A stretch of DNA of 64,000 nucleotides from Spirulina sp034932185 (GCF_034932185.1 NZ_JAYGHW010000094.1:23271-87270), one strand, 5' to 3'; positions 23,685 through 31,974 are shown, counted from the stretch's first letter. Numbers and translations are program-made. Notes: a model not told the origin generated them from the sequence alone.

Positions 23685-23987
23685 ATGCACGCCCTTTCAA
23701 TTCCCACCTGGATGGTGCATATTTCCAGCGTCATCGAGTGGGTGGTGGCCATCGGGTTGGTGTGGCAATTGGGGGAGGTGACGGGCGATCGCCGTTGGTG
23801 GCCCCTGGCTTGGGGGATGTTACCGGCTTTCGTGAGTGCGCTCTGTGCCTGTACTTGGCATTTTTTTGACAATCCTCCTGCCCTTGATTGGCTCGTTACG
23901 GTTCAAGCGGCCACAACCGTTCTGGGTAACTGCACCCTCTGCGCGGCGGCTTGGTGGATCTATCGTGGAACCCTGAAAGAAAGTTAA
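23685..23987 (+). CDS. DUF2499 membrane protein
   Basis: The 100-residue product matches DUF2499, a family limited to cyanobacteria and plastids with unknown function. It has MHALSIPTWMVHISSVIEWV (conserved beginning) and three hydrophobic segments, including PAFVSALCACTWHFF. An ATG 171 bases earlier reads through the tandem repeat and is rejected; ATG 23685 has GGAGG ten bases upstream. It is separated by only four bases from the DUF3593 gene, an order seen repeatedly in cyanobacteria, so the two probably form one operon. Confidence 0.87.
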   Translation: MHALSIPTWMVHISSVIEWVVAIGLVWQLGEVTGDRRWWPLAWGMLPAFVSALCACTWHFFDNPPALDWLVTVQAATTVLGNCTLCAAAWWIYRGTLKES

Positions 23988-23991
23988 CCTC

Positions 23992-24285
23992 ATGGCTCAA
24001 CAAACTCTGTTTGCTTTATCGTTGCTGCCCTATTTGGGGTTTCTCTGGTTTATGACGCGATCGCGCCGTTTCCCCCGTTTGGCAGTGATTGGCTTTTATC
24101 TACTGCTGGTGTTTGTGGCGATTACAATCCCAGCGGGGATCTATGCCAAGGTTGCCTATGGGGAAACCTTGGCCAATATTGATTGGCTCCACGGCAGCGC
24201 AGAGTTATTTCTGACGATCTCGAATATCTGCGTTGTTTTGGGTTTTTACCAAGCAGTTCAGGCGGCCAAATCCCAGAATGAATAA
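23992..24285 (+). CDS. DUF3593 membrane protein
   Basis: The 97-residue product has three hydrophobic segments (LFALSLLPYLGFLWFM, VIGFYLLLVFVAITI, LFLTISNICVVLGFY) and resembles DUF3593, another photosynthetic-organism family of unknown role. It follows DUF2499 after four bases. A family C hairpin array begins six bases after its stop. Confidence 0.85.
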   Translation: MAQQTLFALSLLPYLGFLWFMTRSRRFPRLAVIGFYLLLVFVAITIPAGIYAKVAYGETLANIDWLHGSAELFLTISNICVVLGFYQAVQAAKSQNE

Positions 24286-24290
24286 ACCCT

Positions 24291-24445
24291 CGTGCCATGG
24301 CTCCGCCGTGGCACGGGCATCAGGCGGCTCTGCCGCCTTGCTGTGTGGGGGCGGAAAATTTTGTGCCTCCGGCAGGCTTACGCCAACGCCCCTACCGTGG
24401 AGGCAGAGCCTCCGGGATTGCGTGACTTGGCAGAGCCAAGTCACG
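24291..24445. repeat. Family C hairpin array, copy 1, interrupted by a family A element
   Basis: Four stems occur in order: CGTGCCATGGC/GCCGTGGCACG (24291-24315), GGCGGC/GCCGCC (24323-24337), GGAGGC/GCCTCC (about 24400-24414), and CGTGACTTGGC/GCCAAGTCACG (24421-24445). The second and third are separated by a family A element. The whole sits between the DUF3593 and nadE stops. Confidence 0.85.
24347..24395 (+). repeat. Interspersed palindromic repeat, family A copy 4 (nested)
   Basis: It matches the 5204 copy over most of its length (GGGGCGGAAAATTTTGTGCC, then the GGCAGGCTTACG core and CGCCCCTAC). It stands between stems two and three of the surrounding array; the other array at 55712 lacks it. 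Confidence 0.85.
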
Positions 24446-24457
24446 AGGAAGACGAGA

Positions 24458-26098
24458 TCAACCCATTCGGCAGGCGATGGGCATCCGCCAGCCTGTGCCA
24501 AAGGCGCGATCGGTGATTTTTAAACCCGGTGGGGCTTGGCGACGTTTGAATTCGGCGCGGGAAACGAGGCGCACCACCCGCTCAACGGTGGCCCGGTCAT
24601 GGCCGGCGGCGAGGATCGTCCCCATTCCCTGCCTTTCCTCTAAATATCGCGCCAAAATATCATCTAGAACTTCGTAGGGCGGCAAAGAATCTTGATCCAA
24701 TTGCCCCGGTTTTAACTCAGCACTGGGGGGTTTGGTGATCACATTCGGGGGGATGATCTCCCGCTCCCGATTGAGCCAACGACAGAGGGCAAAAACTTGG
24801 GTTTTCGGCACATCAGCAATCACCGCTAAACCGCCATTCATATCACCGTAAAGCGTGCAATAGCCCACGGCCATTTCCGATTTATTCCCCGTGGATAGGA
24901 GTAAATGGCCAAACTTATTGGCGATCGCCATCAACACATTGCCCCGAATTCGCGATTGCAAATTTTCCTCCGCAATCCCAAATTCTGTACCCCTAAACAG
25001 GGGATCAAGGAGTTGATCAAACGCCTTCATGGCCGGCTCAATCGGGATCAGCCTCCTTTGAATCCCCAAATGATTCACCAAGGCCTCGGCATCGGTAATC
25101 GAATGATCAGAACTGTAGGGAGAAGGCATCAACACCCCTAAAACGTGATCAGGGCCTAAAGCTTCAGCGGCGATCGCCGCCACCAACGCCGAATCAATCC
25201 CCCCACTCAACCCCAACACCACCGACTTAAACCCACATTTCCGAGCATAGTCCCGCACCCCCAACACCAACGCCTGCCAAATTTCTGCCATCGGCTCATC
25301 GGCTAAAGGGGGCAACTGCACCGGCTTTGCCGTCAGATCCACCACCGCCAGATCCGTCCTAAAAGCCGCGCTCCGGTGGCACACCGCCCCATGCACCGCC
25401 ACACTTTGGCCATCAAAAATCAGGTCATCATTCCCCCCCACCTGATTCACATAAAAAATCGGCACATTAAACCGCTGGGAAGCATGGATCAACATCGCCT
25501 CACGAAGGGCTTGAATCCCCACCCGGTAGGGAGAAGCAGAAAGATTGAGGATCACATTTACGCCAAGATTAGCGAGATCAGCAATGGGGTTAATACTATA
25601 TTGCCGTTTGCCCCAAAACTGGTCATCATTCCACAGATCCTCGCAGATCGTCACCCCAAACCGGATGCCCTCTAGGGTAAATTCGTTAGGCTGATCTCCC
25701 GGCTCAAAATAGCGATCTTCATCGAAAACATCATAGGTGGGCAGCAACCGCTTCGGGAAAAATTGCTGCACCTCGCCACCGTGGAGCAGGGCCATGGCAT
25801 TAAACAGCGGTTTTTGTCCCGATTCCTGTGCCTGGGCGTTGGTTTGGGCAATACCGACGAGGGTTGTTAAGGCCGGCGGTAAAGCCTGGGCGAGTTCCAC
25901 CAGTTGATCCGCCATCGCAGTGATAAAACTCGGTTGGAGGAGGAGATCGCGGGGGGGATAACCACAGAGGGAGAGTTCCGGCGTGAGGAGCAGGTTTGCA
26001 CCTTGGGCGATCGCCCCTTCCGCAGCGGCCAAAATTTGGGCCGCGTTGCCTTTGAGGTCGCCAATGGTGGGGTTAAGTTGGGCGATCGCCACTTTCAT
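24458..26098 (-). CDS. nadE: Glutamine-dependent NAD+ synthetase
   Basis: NadE makes NAD from deamido-NAD using glutamine. The 546-residue protein has an N-terminal nitrilase-fold glutaminase with Glu in LLTPELSLCGYPPRD, Lys in FFPKRLLPTYDVFDEDRYF and Cys in VTICEDLW, then a C-terminal ATP pyrophosphatase domain with GLSGGIDSALVAAIA and STGNKSEMAVGYCTLYGD. The C-terminal end FGTGWRMPIACRMG is slightly atypical after GWRMPI and comes right against a repeat array, which may have altered the last residues. The preceding small gene overlaps it by four bases (ATGA), so the two are coupled. Confidence 0.95.
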   Translation of the reverse strand: MKVAIAQLNPTIGDLKGNAAQILAAAEGAIAQGANLLLTPELSLCGYPPRDLLLQPSFITAMADQLVELAQALPPALTTLVGIAQTNAQAQESGQKPLFNAMALLHGGEVQQFFPKRLLPTYDVFDEDRYFEPGDQPNEFTLEGIRFGVTICEDLWNDDQFWGKRQYSINPIADLANLGVNVILNLSASPYRVGIQALREAMLIHASQRFNVPIFYVNQVGGNDDLIFDGQSVAVHGAVCHRSAAFRTDLAVVDLTAKPVQLPPLADEPMAEIWQALVLGVRDYARKCGFKSVVLGLSGGIDSALVAAIAAEALGPDHVLGVLMPSPYSSDHSITDAEALVNHLGIQRRLIPIEPAMKAFDQLLDPLFRGTEFGIAEENLQSRIRGNVLMAIANKFGHLLLSTGNKSEMAVGYCTLYGDMNGGLAVIADVPKTQVFALCRWLNREREIIPPNVITKPPSAELKPGQLDQDSLPPYEVLDDILARYLEERQGMGTILAAGHDRATVERVVRLVSRAEFKRRQAPPGLKITDRAFGTGWRMPIACRMG

Positions 26099-26415
26099 CG
26101 GTTCTGGCTTTGGAGAAGGGTTAAAACTTGTTGGGGATCATCAGGGGTAATCACCGACTGCACCCAATTATCCACCTCTTCGATGATCAAACATTGGTTT
26201 TTTTGCCAACGCTGGAGATCAAGATGAAACCAATGGGGACTCAACCCCATCCCCCATAACCGCCCGCCCCCATTCCAAAAATCCATTGTTTCGAGGGTGA
26301 CACGGCGAATTTTGTCGTAGGGAATCCGCTTGCTCCCGACGGGAAAATAATAGTGCTCAATAGTCAAAGCATCACTGTCACAAAGCAAATATTGATCTTG
26401 ATACAGAATTGCCAT
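26095..26415 (-). CDS. Small PH-like protein of unknown function, coupled to nadE
   Basis: From ATG 26415 the product has 106 residues: beta-rich (ILYQDQYLLCDSDALTIEHYYFP), then IPYDKIRRVTLETMDFW and LDLQRWQKNQCLIIE, a pattern like small PH-fold domains, ending in a helix. Function is unknown. The stop overlaps the nadE start (ATGA), so it is translated with it. A longer frame from 26454 would begin outside the recognisable fold. Confidence 0.6.
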   Translation of the reverse strand: MAILYQDQYLLCDSDALTIEHYYFPVGSKRIPYDKIRRVTLETMDFWNGGGRLWGMGLSPHWFHLDLQRWQKNQCLIIEEVDNWVQSVITPDDPQQVLTLLQSQNR

Positions 26416-26464
26416 AACTGCTGATGTTCCCAGAAACTGCGCCCAATCTAACACAGCCGGTCAT

Positions 26465-26515
26465 GTAGGGGCGAAAAATTTTTGTGCCTTCGGCAGGCTT
26501 ACGCCAACGCCCCCA
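26465..26515 (+). repeat. Interspersed palindromic repeat, family A copy 5
   Basis: Nearly identical to the 5204 copy, with GTGCCTTCGGCAGGC in place of GTGCCTCCGGCAGGC; one end reads GTAGGGGCG and the other CGCCCCCAC. It is between gatA and the small PH-like gene. Confidence 0.85.
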
Positions 26516-26557
26516 CACCGCTCGCAACCAACGCTACATGATTGGAAATTTGAGGGT

Positions 26558-28018
26558 TTAAACCAAGGGGGGGGTTTGTAAATGCCATTCGGTAGATTGC
26601 TCGTAGGCATGGGCCACTTGAAAGAGCAAATCTTCCCGCAACACTTTACTGATTAACTGCATCCCAATGGGCAAACCTTGGCTATCAAAACCGCAGGGGA
26701 TACTAATGCCTGGTAAGCCTGCTAAATTCACCGGAATTGTCATTAAATCCGAAAGATACATCGCTAAAGGATCATCGGTTTTTTCTCCGGCTTTAAAGGC
26801 CGTCGTGGGAGAGGTGGGACAAACCAAAATATCTACCTTTTCAAAGGCCGCATCAAAGTCCTGTTTGATCAACGTCCGTACTTTTTGGGCTTTGAGATAA
26901 TAGGCATCGTAATAGCCAGCGGAAAGGGCATAGGTTCCCAACATAATCCGCCGCTTCACCTCTGTACCAAAGCCTTGGGCGCGGGTGGTTTTATACATCT
27001 CAATCAAATTATCCGCATCTTCAGCCCGGATCCCGTATTTCACCGCATCGTAGCGGGCCAGGTTTGCCGAGGCTTCCGAGGGGGCGATGATGTAATAGGC
27101 GGGTAAGCCGTAGCCAAAGCGCGGGCAGGAAATGACCTGAATTTCGGCCCCCAATTCTTGCAAGAGTTCCAATGCCTTTTTCACGGCATCTTCGACAACG
27201 GTTTCTAAACCACTGCCAAAGGTTTCTTTGATAATGCCAATGCGGAGGCGGGATTTCGGGCGAAAATTGGGGCGCAATAACTTGGCATAGTCGGGAATTT
27301 GCACGTTTAAGCTGGTGGAATCCTTGGGATCATGGCCGGCGATCGCCCCCAACAAAATTGCCGCATCCTCCACCGATCGCCCAAAGGGGCCAATTTGATC
27401 CAAAGAAGAGGCATAGGCCATCAGGCCATAGCGGGAGACTAAGCCATAGGTGGGCTTCATCCCCACCACGCCACAGAGCGCTGCCGGTTGCCGAATCGAT
27501 CCCCCCGTATCCGACCCCAGGGCCACGGCGCATTGCCGGGCCGCCACCGCCGCCGCTGACCCGCCGGAGGATCCCCCCGGCACACGGTCTAAATCCCAGG
27601 GGTTACAGGTGCGGCCATAGCCGGAGTTTTCCGTGGAACTCCCCATGGCAAATTCATCTAAGTTGGTTTTGCCCACGATTACCGCCCCGGCATCTTTCAG
27701 CTTTTGGGTAACGGTGGATTCATAGGGGGGGACAAAGTTTTCTAAAATGCGTGAGCCGCCCGTGGTGGGAATGCCGGTAGTACAGAGATTATCTTTAATC
27801 GCAATGGGTACACCCGCCAACGGGCTAATGGTTTCCCCCGCCGCGATCTGAGCATCCACTTGTTGGGCTTGGGCCAAGGCTTCATCGGCCATGATGTGGA
27901 GGAAACTGTGAAGTTTTGGCTCAAGGGTGTTAATCCGCTCTAGGGTTTCTTGGGCAATTTCAACCGCAGAGCGCTCTTTACGAACCAGTTGTTTATGTAG
28001 CTCACGAATGGATGTCAT
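26558..28018 (-). CDS. gatA: Asp/Glu-tRNA amidotransferase subunit A
   Basis: GatA is the amidase subunit of GatCAB, which converts Glu-tRNA(Gln) (and Asp-tRNA(Asn) where needed) to the amide. From ATG 28018 the protein has 486 residues. The amidase triad is visible: Lys in AIKDNLC, and the two Ser in GGSSGGSAAAVAA. Other parts are TNLDEFAMGSSTENSGYG and MKPTYGLVSRYGLMAYASSLD. An upstream extension to 28093 contains non-family residues and is rejected. gatB and gatC are not adjacent, as is usual in cyanobacteria. A short palindrome lies 33-45 bases upstream. Confidence 0.96.
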   Translation of the reverse strand: MTSIRELHKQLVRKERSAVEIAQETLERINTLEPKLHSFLHIMADEALAQAQQVDAQIAAGETISPLAGVPIAIKDNLCTTGIPTTGGSRILENFVPPYESTVTQKLKDAGAVIVGKTNLDEFAMGSSTENSGYGRTCNPWDLDRVPGGSSGGSAAAVAARQCAVALGSDTGGSIRQPAALCGVVGMKPTYGLVSRYGLMAYASSLDQIGPFGRSVEDAAILLGAIAGHDPKDSTSLNVQIPDYAKLLRPNFRPKSRLRIGIIKETFGSGLETVVEDAVKKALELLQELGAEIQVISCPRFGYGLPAYYIIAPSEASANLARYDAVKYGIRAEDADNLIEMYKTTRAQGFGTEVKRRIMLGTYALSAGYYDAYYLKAQKVRTLIKQDFDAAFEKVDILVCPTSPTTAFKAGEKTDDPLAMYLSDLMTIPVNLAGLPGISIPCGFDSQGLPIGMQLISKVLREDLLFQVAHAYEQSTEWHLQTPPLV

Positions 28019-28050
28019 GCGGGTCGGGCGCGAAGGAGAACGAAATCTAA

Positions 28051-28063
28051 AGTACAGTGTACT
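28051..28063. promoter_or_regulatory. Perfect 13-base palindrome upstream of gatA
   Basis: AGTACAGTGTACT has 6-base arms. It lies in the 64-base gap between the glycosyltransferase stop and the gatA ATG. It resembles but is one base shorter than LexA-like operators. Confidence 0.3.
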
Positions 28064-28082
28064 CGTTTCTGAAGCAACCAGA

Positions 28083-29228
28083 CTACTCCCCACGGCCCCA
28101 AGGGGCGGCCAATTGGGCGGCTAAATTTTGCTTGAAGGCGCTGTAACCGTAGGCTTGGATTACGCCGGCCCGCAAGGCGGCGGGATTGTATAAACGGGGA
28201 TGGGGATGGGTTTGGGTGAGGATGGCGGTGAGGGTTTGGGCGATCGCCCCCACATCGTCAGGATCCACCAATACCCCCAATTCTCCCCCCCGCAGGGCAT
28301 CAATGGCCCCATCTTGATTCCCCCCAAGGGTGGGCTTGCCGGTGGCGATCGCCTCTAAATACACAATGCCAAACCCTTCCCCCCGGCTCGGCATCGCAAA
28401 CAGATCACAAAGTTGATAATGGGCCGCTAATTCCGCATCCGGCACAAATCCCGCCAACGTCACCGACCCCTGAAGATCCAGATCAGTAATTAACTGCTCA
28501 ATGCGGGGGCGATCGTTCCCCTTACCCACCAGCAGGTAATGAACATCGGGCAACCGCTGCCGCACCTGGGGCAAAGCCCGCAAAATTTGGTCATAACCCT
28601 TATAGGCTTGGCTCTGATCCAGACGGGCCACGGTGAGGATCACCGGCTGTTGAGGGGTGAGGCCGTAGCGGTGGAGGAGGGGCGGAGGTTTGGGGGCAGG
28701 GTAAAAGAGATTGGCATCGAAGGTATTGGGTAACACCGTGACGCGGGCCGGATCAATGGTAGGTTGTTCCGCCAGGAGGCGATCGCGGCTATAGTGGCTC
28801 ACCGCCAAGAGGCGATCGGCCTGGGCAAAACTGGCAATCAACCGCCGATCCGTCACCCCCCACACCTCAATGCCATGGGCCACCGCCCAATAGGGAATCC
28901 CCCACCACCGCTTAATCAGGGCCGCGAGGGGGGCAAAGTTGGTATGGGTGGCAATGATTAAATCCGGGGGCGATCGCCACACCCCATAGAGCAACTGCAC
29001 CACATAACCCCAAGTCCGCACCCTGAGGGGCCAATGACCCCCAAAATGAAACCGCGTCCGGGGCTGAATGAGATCCTGCCCCACCGTGCGGCAGTCATGT
29101 TTGAGAAACACCTCCAACTGCAAATCCGGCCGTAGATCCTGAATCCCCCGCAGCAAAAACCCTGAATAGGTTTGAATGCCTCCCTTAAACTCGAAAATAT
29201 TTGGAACCCAAAGATGGATCACCCCCAT
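28083..29228 (-). CDS. Glycosyltransferase family 4 protein
   Basis: The 381-residue product is a GT-B retaining glycosyltransferase. The N-terminal domain starts HLWVPNIFEFKGGIQTYSGF, the Gly-rich acceptor loop. The C-terminal domain has VILTVARLDQSQAYKGYDQ, LLVGKGNDRPRIEQLI, and the conserved EGFGIVYLEAIATGKP with Glu residues contacting the nucleotide sugar. Donor and acceptor are unknown; polysaccharide or cell-surface synthesis is likely. It has no membrane segment, so it is probably cytoplasmic and membrane-associated. Confidence 0.9.
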   Translation of the reverse strand: MGVIHLWVPNIFEFKGGIQTYSGFLLRGIQDLRPDLQLEVFLKHDCRTVGQDLIQPRTRFHFGGHWPLRVRTWGYVVQLLYGVWRSPPDLIIATHTNFAPLAALIKRWWGIPYWAVAHGIEVWGVTDRRLIASFAQADRLLAVSHYSRDRLLAEQPTIDPARVTVLPNTFDANLFYPAPKPPPLLHRYGLTPQQPVILTVARLDQSQAYKGYDQILRALPQVRQRLPDVHYLLVGKGNDRPRIEQLITDLDLQGSVTLAGFVPDAELAAHYQLCDLFAMPSRGEGFGIVYLEAIATGKPTLGGNQDGAIDALRGGELGVLVDPDDVGAIAQTLTAILTQTHPHPRLYNPAALRAGVIQAYGYSAFKQNLAAQLAAPWGRGE

Positions 29229-29289
29229 AGCTCTTCCCCACGCCCCAACGGGTTCAGCGTTCCGCCAAAATTTTTCCTATCCTAGCCCC

Positions 29290-30705
29290 TTAGGGGTTGG
29301 CCGGAGGCAATGTCAAAATCGTGCGGGGTGGCGGAGTGTTTATGGTCAACACTTGAGGCGGTGTCGCATCGGGGGGATAAAGGAAATCCACCTGTACATC
29401 TCGCCGTTCCCCCGGTCGGAGACGTAATTCAACCAAGGGTTCTGCCCGTTGTCCCCGCCGTTGTACTAAATGAAAATATCGTTCCTGATCCCGATTGAAA
29501 TCATCACGATAGCGGAACCGCACCGAACCCCGGAAGAAAATCCGATCCTCCGGCGGATTCAAAAACACCAACCGATCCTCTAAATTTTGCTTCAAAGGGG
29601 TTTGAATCGTCACCGTTACCGTTTGGGACTCACTGCTGGTGTTGTGGAGGGGCAGCGTCAGGTTGTAATGGACGGCATAGTTGCCATGGGCCCGCCGCGC
29701 TGTATCCCCATAGCGCACCAGCATCGGCGCACTTTGAATCTGTTCTGTGCCGTGAGTGCCGGTGTCAGTGGTGCTGAGGGGATAGGAGAAGGATTGTCCC
29801 CGCTCTGGAATCGTGAGGGTTTCTGCTTTGGGGGTATCTGTGAGGGTGGCTTGCCATTCTGAGCCGACGGAAATGCCTGCAACTCGGCCATAAACATAGC
29901 GGCTGGGAGATGCATAGGGGGCCAAATCCCGAGGACTCACCAGCCGGCCATTAATGGCAACATTGCGCCATTCTCCCATCGTCGGAGTGCGGTAGGTGGT
30001 GCGGGTGACGGGGTTGGGGTCATCGGTATTGAGGTCGATGGCGGTGCTTTGCTCCGCTACTTCGTAGAGGGCGAGGTTGGAGATATAAACGGGGCCAGTA
30101 CTTTCAAGGCGCATCATCGTCGAGCGGGCGCTGCTAATGGGGATGGGCATCACCGTCAGCATCCGCAGTTCTCGCGGTTGAATGACAATTTGCGAGGGGA
30201 AATAGGGCTGATTCACACCCCGGATGATGTCCCCAGCGAGGCGAGAGCCGGGGCCGGAAAAAATTTGACCATAGGGATCTTCGAGACGGGGGGGCAGCTC
30301 CACAAAGGGGGCATCATGGGAGTTGAGGTAGCTGACGGCCTGTCTGACTTTGAGCGTGACGGGACGAGCGCCGGCATTGTAGACCATCACCCCTTGGTAG
30401 AGGGTGCGGGGTTCACCGGCCGGGCGAGAAATGTGGTGGGCAAAAAAATCAAACCGACCTTCTAAGGCTTGGTTGAGGTGGGCCTGGGGAATGGCGGTGC
30501 CTTGGGGGGGGAAGGTGGAGAGCAAAATGCCTTCGGTGGCGACGACTTCAGGGCTATTGCTGTTGAAAACGGGAATGCTATCCAGTTGCCCAGGCAAGGG
30601 GCGGATTTCATGCTGTTCAATCTGATATCGTTGGGGCGCGGATTCTGGAGCAACGAAGGCGGCAGGGGTTTGGGCCAGGAGGACGGGATACAGAAAAGGC
30701 AGCAT
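29290..30705 (-). CDS. DUF3370 exported protein
   Basis: The 471-residue product starts with a short hydrophobic signal (MLPFLYPVLLAQTPAAF) and is probably secreted. The remainder is beta-rich with repeated strands and Pro/Gly turns (PGQLDSIPVFNSNSPEV, YLNSHDAPFVELPPRLEDPY, GEWRNVAINGRLVSPRDLAPY), as in DUF3370 proteins of cyanobacteria, whose role is unknown. The signal is very short, so the true start could be slightly upstream; no better one is visible. It is on the same strand as the glycosyltransferase gene with a 61-base gap. Confidence 0.83.
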   Translation of the reverse strand: MLPFLYPVLLAQTPAAFVAPESAPQRYQIEQHEIRPLPGQLDSIPVFNSNSPEVVATEGILLSTFPPQGTAIPQAHLNQALEGRFDFFAHHISRPAGEPRTLYQGVMVYNAGARPVTLKVRQAVSYLNSHDAPFVELPPRLEDPYGQIFSGPGSRLAGDIIRGVNQPYFPSQIVIQPRELRMLTVMPIPISSARSTMMRLESTGPVYISNLALYEVAEQSTAIDLNTDDPNPVTRTTYRTPTMGEWRNVAINGRLVSPRDLAPYASPSRYVYGRVAGISVGSEWQATLTDTPKAETLTIPERGQSFSYPLSTTDTGTHGTEQIQSAPMLVRYGDTARRAHGNYAVHYNLTLPLHNTSSESQTVTVTIQTPLKQNLEDRLVFLNPPEDRIFFRGSVRFRYRDDFNRDQERYFHLVQRRGQRAEPLVELRLRPGERRDVQVDFLYPPDATPPQVLTINTPPPRTILTLPPANP

Positions 30706-31049
30706 TGAGTCGTTGATTCTCCTCTAAAAGAGCGTCAATGAATGGAGGTGGTTAAGTTAAGAGACAACTTTAACATTGATATCCATACTCTATCTGCACT
30801 CTGATGGTAGATTCGGGAGAGTTCCGGCGCGATCTGCCTCCCTCATTGAATCTCCGCTGAAGATAGCATCGTTATTGGGCGCAAGTGCAATTTTAGTGGT
30901 AAGAGCATTTTTAATTAACCAAATGAGTTCTTTTGTTCTGTTAAAAAGCAAGCCAATTGTTAAAATGCCACATTCGTTACAAATCGTGACACCATTCAGG
31001 CTACAATGCCCTATTGGTGTGAGTAAGTATATATAACTAGCAATAACCC
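30706..31049. other. Intergenic stretch without recognised features
   Basis: This 344-base gap is more AT-rich than its neighbours and divergent-looking (DUF3370 leftward, a small gene rightward). It probably holds both promoters. TACAAT at about 31000 is a candidate -10 box for the rightward gene. An 86-codon frame inside shows no protein-like pattern. No repeat was seen. Confidence 0.4.
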
Positions 31050-31226
31050 ATGATGCCTACTGCCTCTTTACCTCAGCTATCGAGCGATCGCGTCAACCCC
31101 AGCGTCAGTGCCTACAACCCTGATCAGCAGCTTAAATACCTGCATTTACAGGCAGAAGTCGAAGTTTTGATCCAGCAATTACAAACCCTGAAACTGCGCC
31201 AAGAGGTAGGCTGCCACCGAGATTAA
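31050..31226 (+). CDS. Small helical protein, 58 residues, unknown function
   Basis: ATG ATG at 31050/31053 begins a 58-residue frame with a Ser/Pro-rich start and a C-terminal amphipathic helix (QQLKYLHLQAEVEVLIQQLQ) that looks like a coiled coil. The HIP1 octamer within it is in frame. It could encode a small cyanobacterial oligomerising protein; no family is recognised and the evidence is composition only. Confidence 0.4.
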   Translation: MMPTASLPQLSSDRVNPSVSAYNPDQQLKYLHLQAEVEVLIQQLQTLKLRQEVGCHRD

Positions 31227-31294
31227 TCCCGCAGGATTGCCTTCCTTGAGTCCGACCGTGCTATACTACAAAATGTAGTGCTTTACGGTGCGCC

Positions 31295-31690
31295 ATGCGA
31301 CTCAAACGCTGGGAATCCCCCCGCCGCCAAGGCCGCAACGATAAGGGCAAAGGCGGCTCGGCTCGACAAAGACAGGTGAAAAAACAGCATAAGCTTTGGA
31401 GCCAAAGGCTCAAGCAAAACCAGAATGATTCTGAAGGAGGGCGATCGCCCTCCTTTTTTTATAGGGGCAAAATAGGGGCCAAAAACTTTTGCCAGAAGCC
31501 CACGATCCCCCCGGCTGCGCCGACCCCCTTAAAAAGGGGGTTAAATCTCAAAACCCCCCTTTTTAAGGGGGGCAGGGGGGATCCTAATGCTCGCCTTCGA
31601 GAAAATCATAAAGCACCTCATCGGGTTCATCCTCATCATCCGTCAAGGGTGAATGGAGGGAAAAAGGCATGGGCAATTGAGGGGGAGTAG
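31295..31690 (+). CDS. Questionable basic small protein whose frame runs through a terminator-like hairpin
   Basis: A TATACT box at 31262-31267 precedes ATG 31295 by 27 bases. The first 45 residues are very basic (MRLKRWESPRRQGRNDKGKG, then QRQVKKQHKLWSQRLKQ), like a nucleic-acid-binding peptide. The frame then passes through a strong intrinsic-terminator structure (31436-31460) and into a family B repeat, which is not how a functional gene ends. Either the real product is short and the stop was lost, or the transcript is a small RNA and the frame is chance. Confidence 0.25.
   Translation: MRLKRWESPRRQGRNDKGKGGSARQRQVKKQHKLWSQRLKQNQNDSEGGRSPSFFYRGKIGAKNFCQKPTIPPAAPTPLKRGLNLKTPLFKGGRGDPNARLRENHKAPHRVHPHHPSRVNGGKKAWAIEGE
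31436..31460 (+). terminator. Intrinsic terminator
   Basis: GGAGGGCGATCGCCCTCC forms a 9-base-pair perfect stem around a HIP1 octamer and is followed by seven T residues. This is the clearest rho-independent terminator in the window on the plus strand. Confidence 0.75.
31504..31583. repeat. Interspersed palindromic repeat, family B copy 2
   Basis: GATCCCCCCGGCTGCGCCGA, then CCCCTTAAAAAGGGGG and a second CCCCCCTTTTTAAGGGGGG palindrome, ending GGGGGGATC. Same architecture as 7177 and 48719. It abuts the stop of the following minus-strand gene. Confidence 0.88.
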
Positions 31691-31913
31691 GGATGGGGCG
31701 GGTGAGGGATTGCACCGCATTGCGGAGGGCGGCGACTTCCGCTTCTAGGCTATCGAGGCGGGCAGTGTGGGGGCCAATGGCTTCGCCTAGATAAGTGGCG
31801 ATCGCCTCGCGCATTAAATCCGTCGGGGCAATTTTCCGCTCCGCCGCCAAGCGCTCTAGCTTGCTTTTCCACAGCAGGGGAATTTCACAATGGACTTTAA
31901 TTAGATCACTCAT
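31584..31913 (-). CDS. Ribbon-helix-helix-like protein with coiled coil
   Basis: The 109-residue product begins LIKVHCEIPLLWKSKLERLA, followed by KIAPTDLMREAIATYLGEAI, a ribbon-helix-helix pattern typical of CopG-like antitoxins and small regulators. A coiled coil (RLDSLEAEVAALRNAVQSL) and an acidic tail follow. The N-terminal unit predicts DNA binding as a dimer. It is 61 bases downstream of the DUF5615/DUF433 pair, on the same strand, but is probably a separate gene. Its stop lies at the edge of a family B repeat. Confidence 0.65.
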   Translation of the reverse strand: MSDLIKVHCEIPLLWKSKLERLAAERKIAPTDLMREAIATYLGEAIGPHTARLDSLEAEVAALRNAVQSLTRPIPTPPQLPMPFSLHSPLTDDEDEPDEVLYDFLEGEH

Positions 31914-31974
31914 GGCAGGGGGGCTGAATTGATCCCTATCCTAGCCCATTCAGCGAATTTCATATTATTCTGTC

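Noticed and set aside
28051..28063. LexA box before gatA
   Set aside because: The half-sites are one base too close for the cyanobacterial LexA consensus I know; kept only as an unassigned palindrome.
30776..31036. 86-codon plus-strand frame in the gap before 31050
   Set aside because: No protein-like pattern, no ribosome site, odd composition; likely chance in AT-richer DNA.
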